This document shows positions 33,733 through 43,729 of a DNA stretch of 64,000 nt, piece by piece. The DNA is taken from contig NC_068933.1 of assembly GCF_023091745.1 (NCBI RefSeq), forward strand, positions 23,378,001 to 23,442,000. Direction: 5' to 3'. Every line of letters begins with the position of its first letter. The first letter of the stretch is position 1. The notes under the pieces are model-generated. The model did not search any database. It had not been told where the DNA came from and was given only the letters and a program-made list of their open reading frames with translations. This stretch comes from Budorcas taxicolor (lineage: Eukaryota; Chordata; Mammalia; Artiodactyla; Bovidae). Position numbers and translations under genes: made by a program.

Positions 33733-33988
33733 ATTCCCTTCTCCAGTGGACCACATTCTGTCAGACATCTCCACCATGACCCACCTGTCTTGGATTGCCC
33801 CACAGGCTGGCTTAGTTTCATTGAGTTAGACAAGGCTGTGGTCCTAGTGTGATTAGATTGATTAGATTTCTGTGAGTATAGTTTCAGTGTGTCTGCCTTC
33901 TGATGCCCTCTTGCAACACCTACCATCTTACTTGAATTTCTCTTACCTTGGGCATGGGGTATGTCTTCACGGCTGCTCCAGCAAACTG

Positions 33989-34276
33989 CATATATTATTC
34001 TACAACCCTTTGTTATTCAACCATTATATTTTGAAAACACATGTCCATACAGATAGATTTGCCTCATTCTTAACTGCTGTTGCAACATCCATCATGTGGA
34101 TTTACTACATTTTATTTAACCATGTCTCCACGGATAGAGATTTAAATTTACTCAGTATTTATTATTATGAATTGCTATAAAGAAAATCACTGCCTATGTC
34201 CTTATAGGCACGTATATGAGTATTCTTATAGATTGGAAAGTCCCAGGTAAATACAATATCTGTACCAAAGGATATT
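33989..34276. other. Old L1-like or unique sequence
   Basis: 'gtccatacagatagatttgcctcattc' and 'aaccatgtctccacgg' weakly resemble the complement of an L1 3' region. Not firmly classified. Confidence 0.3.
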
Positions 34277-34523
34277 TATCAGTTCAGTTCAGTTCATTCA
34301 TTCAGTCATGTCTGACTGTTTATGACCCCATGGATTGCAGCATGCTAGGCTTTCCTGTCCATCACCAGTTCCTGGAGCTTCCTCAAACTCATTTCCATTG
34401 AGTACGCAATGCCATCCAACTATCTCATCCTCTGTCATCCCCTTCTGCCTTCAATCATTTCCAGCATCAAGGTTTTTTCCAATGAATCAGTTCTTCCCAT
34501 CAGGTGGCCAAAGTATTGGAGTT
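34277..34523 (-). mobile_element. BovB 3'-end fragment
   Basis: Tail at left (cagttcagttcagttcattc), ending within the C-terminal coding part (caggtggccaaagtattggag). Older variant with 'gccttcaatcatttccagcatcaagg'. Confidence 0.88.
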
Positions 34524-34590
34524 TGTTTATTTATATATAAATATTTATATTATTTTGTATAAATATTTTACATATTATATAATTATAAAT
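34524..34590. repeat. AT-rich tract
   Basis: Almost pure A/T (ataaatatttatattatttt). The same 19-bp word, taaatatttatattatttt, recurs at about 34817-34835 on the other side of the SINE. Confidence 0.7.
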
Positions 34591-34800
34591 TTGCTTCCCT
34601 GGTGGCTCAGATGGTAAACCATCTGCCTTCAAAGCGGGAGACCTAGGTTTGATTCCTGGGTCGGGAAGATCCCCTGGAGAAGGAAATGGCAATCCACTCC
34701 AGCACTGTTGCCTGGAAAATCCCATGGAAGGAGGATCCTGATAGGCAACAGTCCATGGGGTCACAAAGAGTCAGACAGGACTGAGTGACTTCACTTAGAC
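34591..34800 (+). mobile_element. Bov-tA SINE
   Basis: Starts 'gcttccctggtggctcagatgg', ends 'gactgagtgacttcacttag' with a short acacttag repeat tail. Lies in the AT-rich tract. Confidence 0.88.
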
Positions 34801-34869
34801 ACTTAGACACTTATGTAAATATTTATATTATTTTATTATCTTATTGTAAATAAATATATATTTATATTA

Positions 34870-35240
34870 GTTCAGTTCAGTCACTCAGTCCTGTCTGACT
34901 CTTTGTGACCCTGTGGACTGCAGCATGCTAGGCTTCCCTGTCCATCACCAACTCCTGGACCTTACTCTAAAACTCATGTCCATCGAGTCAGTGATGCCAT
35001 CCAGCCATCTCATCCTCAGTCATCCCCTTCTTCTCCTGCCTTCAATCTTTCCCAGCATCAGGGTCTTTTCAAATGAGTCAGTTTCTCTCATCAGGTGGCC
35101 AAAGTATTGGAGCTTCAGCTTCAACATCAGTCCTTCCAGTGAATATTTAGGACTGATTTCCTTTAGGATGGACTGATTTGATCTCCTTGCAGTCCAAAGG
35201 ACTCTCAAGAGTCTTCTCCAATATCACAGTTCAAAAGCAT
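34870..35240 (-). mobile_element. BovB 3'-end fragment
   Basis: 5'-truncated copy with target duplication tatatttatatta at 34857-34869 and 35241-35253, perfect 13 bp. Carries the 'gaatatttaggactgatttcc' variant of an older BovB 3' subfamily. Confidence 0.92.
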
Positions 35241-35352
35241 TATATTTATATTATATATGGATATTTATAGTGCATTTAAAAATTCCATGGTTGTTCCCCA
35301 ATAACCTTCCACAAGAACTACACTTCTTTATTGTCCCATCTACAGAATGAGC

Positions 35353-36013
35353 TGGGTATTGTTTTTGCTCTGGCTTCATCCCTTCATTCTTTCTGGAGTT
35401 ATTTCTCCACTGATCTCCAGTAGCATATTGGGCACCTACTGGCCTGGGGAGTTCCTCTTTGAGTATCCTATCATTTTGCCTTTTCATACTGTTTATGAGG
35501 TTCTCAAGGCAAGAATACTGAAGTGGTTTGCCATTCCCTTCTCCAGTGGACCACATTCTGTCAAACCTCTCCACCAAGACCCGCCCATCTTGGGTTGCCC
35601 TGCAGGCATGGCTTGGTTTCATTGAGTTAGACAAGGCTGTCGTCCTAGTGTGATTAGATTGAATAGTTTTCTGTGAGTATGGTTTCAGTGTGTCTGCCCT
35701 CTGATGCCCTCTTGCAACACCATCTTGCAAACCCATCTTACTTGGGTTTCTCTTACCTTGGGCATGGGGTATCTCTTCACGGCTGCTCGAGCAAAGCACA
35801 GCCGCTGCTCCTTACCTTGGACGAGGGGTATCTCCTTACCACTGCCCTTCCTGACCTTCAACGTGGGATAGCTCCTCTAGGCCCTCCTATGCCCGCGCAG
35901 ACACCGTTCCTTGGGTTGCTCCTCCTGGTCATCGCCCCTGGCTTTGGGCGCCGCCCCTGGCTTCCAGTGTGGGGTGGCTCCTAAGGACCAACGCCCCTGG
36001 CCTCAGGCACAGG
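35353..36013 (-). other. Inverted BovB 5'UTR segment
   Basis: Matches the outer copy's leader (31810-31971 and 33747-33988) in the same minus orientation, and adds about 200 GC-rich bases at the 5' end that the outer copy lacks. Contains imperfect tandem blocks with 'ggtatctcctt' and 'ggtatctcttc' and two AAGGTAAG donor-like motifs on the BovB sense strand (plus cttacctt at 35752-35759 and 35811-35818). GC content is far above flanks, consistent with an internal promoter region. Confidence 0.85.
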
Positions 36014-36037
36014 GTGGCTCAGCTGTGGATGTGACTG

Positions 36038-36481
36038 GTGATAGAAGCAAGGTCCAATGCTGTCCAATATTGCATAGGAACCTGGAATGTCAGGTCCGTG
36101 AATCAAGGCAAATTGGAAGTGGTCAAACAAGAGATGGCAAGAGTGAACGTCAACATTCTAGGAATCAGTGAACTAAAATGGACTGGAATGGGTGAATTTA
36201 ACTCAGATGACCATTATATCTGCTACTGTGGGCAGGAATCCCTCAGAAGAAATGGAATAGCCATCATGGTCAACAGAAGAGTCCGAAATGCAGTACTTGG
36301 ATGCAATCTCAAAAATGACAGAATGATCTCTGTTTGTCTCCAAGGCAAACCATTCAGTATCACAGTAATCCAAGTCTATGCCCCAACCAGTAACGATGAA
36401 GAAGCTGAAGTTGAACGGTTCTATGAAGACCTACAAGACCTTTTAGAACTAACACCCAAAAAGAAGTCCTTTTTATTATAG
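36038..36481 (+). pseudogene. BovB endonuclease, sense segment
   Basis: 147-codon frame with GTWNVRS, SELKWTG, RNGIAIMV and VIQVYAPT motifs of the APE-type nickase. It ends at KKKSFLL, exactly as in the 31313-31921 copy, through the same frameshift. The normal leader residues are missing because that part of the element is inverted. Confidence 0.9.
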
Positions 36482-36546
36482 GGGACTGGAATGCAAATGT
36501 AGGAAGTCAAGAAACACCTGGAGTAACAGGCAAATTTGGCCTTGGA

Positions 36547-37221
36547 ATGCAGAATGAAGCAGGGCAAAGACTAATAGAGTTTTGCCAAGAGAATGCACTG
36601 GTCATAGGAAACACCCTCTTCCAACAACACAAGAGAAGACTCTACACATGGACATCACCAGATGGTCAACACCGAAATCAGATTGATTACATTCTATGCA
36701 GCCAAAGATGGAGAAGCTCTATACAGTCAACAAAAACAAGACCAGGAGCTGACTGTGGCTCAGATCATGAACTCCTTATTACCAAATTCAGACTCAAATT
36801 GAAGAAAGTAGGGAAAACCGCTAGACCATTCAGGTATGACCTAAATCAAATCCCTTATGATTATACAGTGGAAGTGAGAAATAGATTTAAGGGCCTAGAT
36901 CTGATAGGTAGAGTGCCTGATGAACTATGGAATGAGGTTCATGACATTGTACAGGAGACAGGGATCAAGACCATCCCCATGGAAAAGAAATGCAAAAAAG
37001 CCAAATGGCTGTATGGGGAGGCCTTACAAATAGCTGTGCAAAGAAGAGAAGTGAAAAGCCAAGGAGAAAAGGAAAGATATAAGCATCTGAATGCAGAGTT
37101 CCAGAGAATAGCAAGAAGAGATAAGAAAGCCTTCTTCAGTGATCAATGCAAAGAAATAGAGGAAAAGAACAGAATGGGAAAAATACCAAGGGAACATTTC
37201 ATGCAAAGATGGGCTCGATAA
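36547..37221 (+). pseudogene. BovB endonuclease end and linker, sense segment
   Basis: 224-codon frame nearly identical to 30573-31247, including GSDHE and the FMQRWAR end produced by the shared 28-nt deletion. Overlaps the RT frame that opens at 37146. Confidence 0.88.
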
Positions 37222-38850
37222 AGGACAGAAATGGTCTGGACCTAACAGAAGCAGAAGATATTAAGAAGAGGTGGCAAGAATACACAGAAGAACTGTACAA
37301 AAAAGATCTTCACGACCCAGATAATCGTGATGGTGTGATCACTCACCTAGAGCAGACATCCTGGAATGTGAAGTCAAGTGGGCCTTAGAAAGCATCACTA
37401 TGAACAAAGCTAGTGGAGGTGATGGAATTCCAGTTGAGCTGTTTCAAATCCTGAAAGAGGATGCTGTGAAAGTGCTGCACTCAATATGCCAGCAAGTTTG
37501 GAAAACTCAGGAGTGGCCACAGGACTGGAAAATGTCAGTTTTCATTCCAGTTCCAAAGAAAGGCAATGCCAAAGAATGCTCAAACTACTGCACAATTATA
37601 CTCATCTCACATGCTAGTAAAGTAATGCTCAAAATTCTCCAAGGCAGACTTCAGTAATACGTGAACCGTGAACTTCCTGATGTTCAAGCTGGTTTTAGAA
37701 AAGGCAGAGTAACCAGAGATCAAATTTCTAGCATCCACTGTATCATGGAAAAAGCAAGAGATTTCCAGAAAAACATCTATTTCTGCTTTATTGACTATGC
37801 CAAAGCCTTTGACTGTGTGGATCACAATAAACTGTGGAAAATTCTGAAAGAGATGGGAATACCAGACCACCTAACCTGCCTCTTGAGAAATCTGTATGCG
37901 GGTCAGGAAGCAGCAGTTAGAACTGGACCTGGAACAACAGACTGGTTCCAAATCGGAAAAGGAGTACTCAAGGCTGTATATTGTCACCCTGCTTGTTTAA
38001 CTTATATACAGAGTACATCGTGAGAAACGCTTACTGGAATACAAACTGGAATCAAGATTGCTGGGAGAAATATCAATAACCTCAGATATGCAGATGACAC
38101 CACCCTTATGGCAGTAAGTGAAGAGGAGCTAAAAAGCCTCTTGATGAAAGTGAAAGAGGAGAGTGAAAAAGTTGGCCTAAAGCTCAACATTCAGAAAACG
38201 AAGATCATGGCATCCGGTCCCATCACTTCATGAGAAATAGATGAGGAAACAGTGGAAACAGTGTCAGACTTTATTTTTGGGGCTCCAAAATCACTGCAGA
38301 TGGTGATTGCAGCCTGAAATTAAAAGATGCTGACTCCTTGGAAGAAAATGTATGACCAACCTAGGTAGTATATTCAAAAGCAGAAACATTACTTTGCCGA
38401 CTAAGGTCCGTCTAGTCAAGGCTATGGTTTTTCCTGTGGTCATGTATGGATGTGAGAGTTGGACTGTTAAGAAGGCTGAGTGCCGAAGAATTGATGCTTT
38501 TGCACTGTGTTGGACAACTCTTGAGAGTCCCTTGGACTGCAAGGAGATCCAACCAGTCCATTCTGAAGGAGATCAGCCCTGGGATTTCTTTGGAAGGACT
38601 GATGCTGAAGTTGAAACTCCAGTACTTTGGCCACGTCACGTGAAGAGTTGACTCATTGGAAAAGACTCTGATGCTGGGAGGGATTGGGGGCAGGAGGAAA
38701 AGGGGACGACCGAGGATGAGATGGCTGGATGGCATCACGGACTCAATGGACGTGAGTCTGAGTGAACTCCGGGAGTTGGTGATGGACAGGGAGGCCTGGC
38801 GTGCTGTGATTCATGGGGTCGCAAAGAGTCGGACACGACTGAGTGACTGA
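37146..38850 (+). pseudogene. BovB reverse transcriptase, sense segment
   Basis: RT pieces in order: 37146-37388, 37400-37657, 37661-38023 (motif A FIDYAKAFDCVDH), YADD at 38087-38098, then 38446-38643 and 38656-38850. Breaks include frameshifts near 37350, 37970 and 38310, a TAA after GRLQ near 37656, a TGA at GHVT near 38641, and a small deletion at 38505-38520. Active-site residues remain but the gene is dead. Confidence 0.9.
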
Positions 38851-38871
38851 ACTGAACTGAACAGGATGAGC

Positions 38872-39414
38872 ATATCAATTCTGGATGTGAAAAGTCACTT
38901 TGTTGAGAAAACCTCAGTTTAAAAAAATCCAGATCTTGATATAAGTATGATTCCCCCTCATGGCTTCTGATGTGTAAGAAGAGTAGGAGAGTGTTGTGGA
39001 GGCTGGGACTTGTGCAGTAGGCAGCAGAGATGGTGATGATGCTGGGGCTGTGAGTAAGATGGCAGTGGTGGAAGACGTTTAGGAGGGAGCAGGGGCAGAA
39101 CCTGTGACTGAGGAGGAGACTAGAGGTGAGGGGAAGGGAGCGTTCTGACGACACTCAGGTTTCTGGTCTGCATGACTGGGTGGAGAGCAGAGCCACTGGC
39201 TGAGATGGGAACCTGGGAGCCAGAGCAGGTTTGGGATCTAGTGATGAATTTGGCTTTGGACATGTCTGCAAGGTCTCAACTGTCTAGGTCATTCTCCTCA
39301 TTTTCTAGCTGAAACATGGGCAATCTTGAGGAAACTTGTGACCCACTGCACATGGTAAGGCACTGGTGGCCCCAGAGAGACTTTCTTCCCTGCTTCCTCA
39401 CTGTTGTTCCAAAG
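38872..39414. other. Gene-free unique sequence
   Basis: GA-rich in parts (39000-39130). The 139-codon minus frame at 38735-39154 overlaps a BovB tail and is not a gene. Confidence 0.5.
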
Positions 39415-39694
39415 TTCTGCTGCTGCTGCTGCTAAGTCACTTCAGTCGTGTCCGACTCTGTGCGACCCCATAGACGACAGCCCACCAGGCTCCCTCGTCC
39501 CTGGGGTTCTCCAGGCAAGAACACTGGAATGGGTTGCCATTTTCTTCTCCAATGCATGAAAGTGAAAAGTGAAAGTGAAGTCACTCAGTCGTGTCCGACT
39601 CTTCGAGACCCCATGGACTGCAGCCCACCAGGCTCCTCCATCCATGGGATTTTCCAGCCAAGAGTACTGGAGTGGGGTGCCATTGCCTTCTCCG
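39415..39694 (-). mobile_element. Bov-A2 SINE (dimer)
   Basis: (CTG)n tail complement at left, two Bov-A units joined by the 'gaaagtgaaaagtgaaagtg' linker. Target duplication gttccaaag at 39406-39414 and 39695-39703. Confidence 0.95.
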
Positions 39695-39739
39695 GTTCCA
39701 AAGGTCTAATGTATGACAAATATTTTCTACCAGTTAGGG

Positions 39740-40135
39740 CAAGTCTTTTTAATTTTATTTGTGTCTCTGTTTTTCATGTAACAGCTTTAAAATTTTAGGT
39801 AGTCAAACCTATCAATTTATCATACAGGGGCCTCTGGAGTTTGTATTTTGCTTATGAAATCTTTCCTCTTCCAACGATTATAAAAATATTGGCCTATGTT
39901 TTCTTTTTTTTAATATTTATTTATTTGACTGCCCCAGGTCATAGTCGCGGCATGTGGGGTCTAGTTCCCTGACCAGGGATTGAACCCGGGCCCCTGGCAC
40001 GGGAAGCACAGCGTCTTAGCCACTGGACCGCCAGGGAACTCTCTAGCCTATATTTTCTTATAACACCTTTGTAATTTGTTACTATTATAGTGCAAGATAA
40101 GGATCATGGGTAACAGTAGAATACCTCACTCAAAG
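39740..40135 (-). repeat. Old L1 fragment split by a CHR SINE
   Basis: 'aacctatcaatttatcat', 'tggagtttgtattttgctta' and 'gcctatattttcttataacacc' follow the complement of L1 coding sequence. Diverged. Confidence 0.5.
39906..40045 (-). mobile_element. CHR-type SINE
   Basis: Tail side 'ttttaatatttatttatttg', then 'gtggggtctagttccctgac' and head 'agccactggaccgccaggga'. Target duplication gcctatgttttctt at 39892-39905 and gcctatattttctt at 40046-40059. Confidence 0.88.
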
Positions 40136-40630
40136 ATTGTTCCACTCTCTTCCAGATTTCAGTTTCACTAGGACTTTTGGATGAGAGTCTGATTCCATCA
40201 GTAGGAGATACTTACGAGAGACTTGCATTTGAACTGAGTTGTTTAGAGAGAAAAGAAGGGCGTGGGGTATTCATCCGGCAGACTTGGATCTTGTCAGCAC
40301 CAGCAAGTTCTAGAATCAACATCTATGGCGGCTGCTTCTCATTAGGCAGGTGGATTCCTATGCTGGCAGCTTCCTGAGATGGCAGAGAGTTGTTGTTCTG
40401 AAGCGGCAGCTGTGGTAGCAGCTCCTGATTCTGCAGCTGCCTCTTGTGCATGCATCAGGTGCCTTAACTGTTTAATTCTGGGGGTTGGTTTTGATAATCA
40501 TTCCTGGAAATTTAGCCTGGAATCTTTTTCTTCATTTATTTACTAAAACAATATTGTGAACTCCACATACCCCTTAATAAATTCCTTTTATCTTAAGCTA
40601 GTTAGAGTGGATTTTATTACCTACACCTTG
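40136..40630. other. Gene-free unique sequence
   Basis: Nothing recognised; a CAG/CTG-containing patch near 40390-40440 is not a true microsatellite. Confidence 0.45.
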
Positions 40631-40901
40631 AAGAAGGCAATGGCACCCCACTCCAGTACTCTTGCCTGGACAATCCCATGGACGGAGGAGCCTGGAAGGC
40701 TGTAGTCCATGGGGTCGCTGAGGGTCGGATACGACTGAGCGACTTCACTTTCACTTTTCACTTTCATGCATCGGAGAAGGAAATGGCAACCCACTCCAGT
40801 GTTCTTGCCTGGAGAATCTCAGCGACAGGGGAGCCTGGTGGGCTGCCGTCTATGGGGTTGCACAGAGTCGGACATGACTGAAGCGACTTAGCAGCAGCAG
40901 C
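40631..40901 (+). mobile_element. Bov-A2 SINE (dimer)
   Basis: Starts 'aagaaggcaatggcacccca', second unit from about 40775, (CAG)n tail ending at 40901. Target duplication not evident. Confidence 0.93.
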
Positions 40902-41174
40902 AAGGATCTTAACGAAAACAGAATCCAACATTGTTTTTCATTTAAATCTGTCCATAATTATATTTTGAGTCAGTTTCTTCATTTTTTTCCCCATTATCTC
41001 CTTATTTACTTCTATACCCAGTACAATTATAACTCTGTAGTTTTCTGTTATGTTTTAATGTAAGTGGGAATATCCCTTTTCATTGATTAGTTTGTTGAAA
41101 TTTCCTTGATTATTAATGCACATTTTCTTTTTCCAAAGAATTTTAGAATTAATTGGTTGAGTTGCGTAAAAATA

Positions 41175-41395
41175 GGCTTCCCAGGTGCCTCAGTGGTAAA
41201 GAATCCACCTTAATGCAGGAGCTGCAGGAGACACGGGTACAGTCCCTGGGTCTAGAAGATCCCCTGGAGGAGGGCATAGCAACCTACTCCAGTATGCTTG
41301 CCTGGAGAATCCTAGGGACAGGAGCTTGGTGGGCTATAGTCCATGGGTCTGCAAAGAGTCGGACACGACTGAAGCAGCCTAGGATGCATGAGCAC
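41175..41395 (+). mobile_element. Bov-tA SINE
   Basis: Head 'ggcttcccaggtgcctcag', tail 'gactgaagcagcctaggatgc'. Short target duplication gtaaaaata at 41166-41174 and ataaaaata at 41396-41404. Confidence 0.9.
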
Positions 41396-41629
41396 ATAAA
41401 AATATATCATTAGTGTATGGTTTCATCTGAATTTAACTTGCATATTAATTTGAGAATATGCTTTAAAACAGCAGTTTTCAAATTTTTGGTTTCTAGATCC
41501 CTTCATACTCAAAAAATTATAGGACTTCAGGGAGCTTTTGTCATATGGAATATATCGATCAATATTTGCCATATTAGAAATGGAGACTGGTGGTGTAGAA
41601 ATATTTATTAATTCATTAAAAGTAACCAT

Positions 41630-41842
41630 GAAAGTGAAAGTGAAGTCGCTCAGTCGTGTCCGACTCTTTGCGACCTCATGGACTGCAGCCTACCAGGCTC
41701 CTCCATCCATGGGATTTTCCAGGCAAGAGTACTGGAGTGGGTTGCCATTTCCTTCTCCAGAGGATCTTCCCAACCCAGGGATCAAACCCGGGTCTCCCAC
41801 GTTGTAGGCAGACGCTTTACCATCTGAGCCACCAGGGAAGCC
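41630..41842 (-). mobile_element. Bov-tA SINE
   Basis: Perfect 13-bp target duplication taaaagtaaccat at 41617-41629 and 41843-41855. Low divergence from the family pattern, so fairly recent. Confidence 0.95.
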
Positions 41843-41888
41843 TAAAAGTAACCATAACGCACATTGTATTTAAATCTCTATACCATCC

Positions 41889-42111
41889 GTGCATGCATGC
41901 TAAGTTGCTTCAGTTGTGTCCAACTCTTTGCGACCCTATGGACTGTAGCTCACCAGGCTCCTCTGTCCCTGGGCTTCTCCAGTCAAGAGTACTGGAGTGG
42001 GTTGCCATACCCTCCTCCAGGGGATTTTCCCACCTCATGGATCGAACCCACGTCTCCTACAGCTCCTGCATTGCAGGTGGATTCTTTTACCACTGAGCCA
42101 CCAGGGAAACC
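41889..42111 (-). mobile_element. Bov-tA SINE
   Basis: Left 'gtgcatgcatgctaagttgc', right 'taccactgagccaccagggaaac'. Only about 35 bp separates it from the previous duplication. Confidence 0.92.
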
Positions 42112-43039
42112 CACATATGCCATATTCATTATGAAAAATAACTTTGTTTTCTAAAACAAAAGAGTAGTGAAAGGGAAGACCTTACAATTTTGCAAATCTC
42201 TGTAATGTTTGGCTTAATGAAAGAGAACGAGACCCTAATCTGCTTCTGTATTCTGCCAGTTGTGATATGCTCTTTTGATTGAAGTATATGAAAACACATT
42301 TAGCCTCACACATATATGTAGTTAGAAAAGGAAAGGGTATTTTAATAACTTGCTCAGATAAGTGTGGATGTTTTTGTTTGAGACTACATCACAACCTGAT
42401 AATCAGTGAGTTCATAGAGGTTAGTAAAACTGTGGAATCTGAAATCTTATCAATGAAATTTTTGTACTCTAGTTTATTAAAATCTCTTGATCTGTCTTGA
42501 AACTTAAATAGATCTTTTACCCATTCATTTTGTAACATGATCCATTGGCTATTTGGCAAATACTTGTTTATGCTGATTTTGCAAATATTAGCACATTTCA
42601 TTATACAAAATTGTAAAGTTCTTTCCATTAATATAACCACTGAGCTCATCAAAAAAGTTGACAACTGTTGGAAAGCTGACGAGCTTACTATGGTGAATAC
42701 AAGTTTTTCAGAATTCTAATTTTCATTTAAGAGCTTAAATTTTAAGCTTAATAATTAATAAACATTGTCAGTTGTTTTCTTTGAACCTACATGCCCACTT
42801 CACTCCGCTTTAAAGATATGTTTGTCATAGTTTTCCTGTCATTTGTTCTTTCAAGTAAAAATGGTGTTCCATGAAAAAAGTAGGTTGAGTTTTATTTTTT
42901 TTTAATTGCCAAACTTCGAGTTAATAGTTTTTGGCTTTTACAGCTGAGGATAAGGAACGTGGACCTGAACTACATTTCCCTCATTACTGATACCTACATT
43001 TCTTAGTTCACACTTTGGAGATTGTTTTGATGGACTGAA
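42112..43039. other. Gene-free AT-rich unique sequence
   Basis: Short frames at 42279-42719 on both strands are unsupported. Confidence 0.5.
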
Positions 43040-43165
43040 TAATCCATTTATTTTACAAATATATGTTTACTGACCTCTGCTGTATGCCAGACGTTATTGT
43101 TCCTGGTCCCAAGTATAACACAGCCAAATTGTGAATCTTATATGTTCATGAGGTGAGACAGATTA

Positions 43166-43381
43166 TAGTTGACCTTTGAAGTCAGAGTTGGAGGTGCTAA
43201 CCCTCCAAATATTGGAAAACCCTTGTCAGACTTTACTGTCTGCCCTCCATATCTATGGTTCTGTATCAGGGGATTCAACCAGGGATGCTATCATAGTGTA
43301 GTATGGATTTAATGAAAAAAAAAAAATCTGAGTCTCAGCAGACCCTCATAGTTCAAACCCATGTTGTTTAAAGGTCAACTG
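43166..43381. mobile_element. Non-autonomous TcMar/Tigger-type DNA transposon
   Basis: Terminal inverted repeats (tagttgacctttgaa at left, ttaaaggtcaactg at right) flanked on both sides by TA (43164-43165 and 43382-43383), the target preference of this superfamily. About 216 bp, no transposase. Exact family not assigned. Confidence 0.75.
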
Positions 43382-43434
43382 TATAAACATTTAAACAGAT
43401 AAATAGAATCCCCAATAGTGTAAAAGTTATCAGG

Positions 43435-43729
43435 AGGGGAAACTTCCCCCGTCGTCGAGTGGTTAAGAATCTGCCCACCAGTGCAGAGGACACAGGTTCG
43501 ATCCCTAGTCTGGGATGATCCCACGTGGCTCAGAGTAACTAAGCCCATGCGCCACAACTACAGAGCACACACTCCAGAGCCTGCACTCCAGAGCAAGGGG
43601 GCCACCAAAATGTGAAGCCCGCGCACTGCAGCAAAGAGTGGCCCCCATTCACTGCAACTAGAGAAAGCCCGCCCTTAACCGCAAAAAGACCCAGCACAGC
43701 AAAAATTAAAAACAAAATAATTAAGCAAT
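43435..43729 (+). mobile_element. CHR-2-type SINE, near full length
   Basis: Head 'gtcgagtggttaagaatctg', B box 'ggttcgatccctagtc', then the long 'gcgccacaactac...gagaaagcccgc' body and an A-rich tail. Target duplication aaaagttatcagg at 43422-43434 and aaaagctatcagg at 43730-43742. Best-preserved CHR element in the window. Confidence 0.92.

Larger units (their letters stand above)
28922..33988 (-). mobile_element. Near full-length BovB LINE (outer copy, split by a nested BovB)
   Basis: Made of 28922-31971 (3' end, RT, endonuclease, part of 5'UTR) and 33747-33988 (rest of the 5'UTR). Joining the two gives about 3.3 kb, close to the usual BovB length of roughly 3.2 kb. The gap is the younger BovB at 31972-33732. 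Compared with the 5'UTR seen at 35353-36013, this copy stops about 200 bp short at its 5' end. It carries frameshifts in the endonuclease end, the linker and the RT, and the RT catalytic motif reads YAND. Dead copy. Confidence 0.93.
35353..38860 (+). mobile_element. Full-length BovB LINE with 5' inversion (twin priming)
   Basis: Bounded by acagaatgagc (35342-35352) and acaggatgagc (38861-38871), an 11-bp target duplication with one mismatch. Two segments: 35353-36013 is the BovB 5'UTR and leader in minus orientation, and 36014-38860 is endonuclease, RT and 3' end in plus orientation. The element's 5' tip abuts the sense segment at 36008-36016. The outer end of the inverted part (caataccc|agct) and the start of the sense part (agct|gtggatg) are adjacent in the normal element, so essentially nothing was lost. 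This is the arrangement expected from twin priming as known for L1. Confidence 0.9.

Noticed and set aside
31972..33988. Internal deletion of a single minus-strand BovB, or a tandem BovB pair
   Set aside because: The 14-bp flanking duplication and the restored 5'UTR order fit a nested insertion better.
28922..38860. Inverted segmental duplication creating the two long BovB copies
   Set aside because: Flanking DNA outside the elements does not match and the plus-strand copy has its own target duplication.
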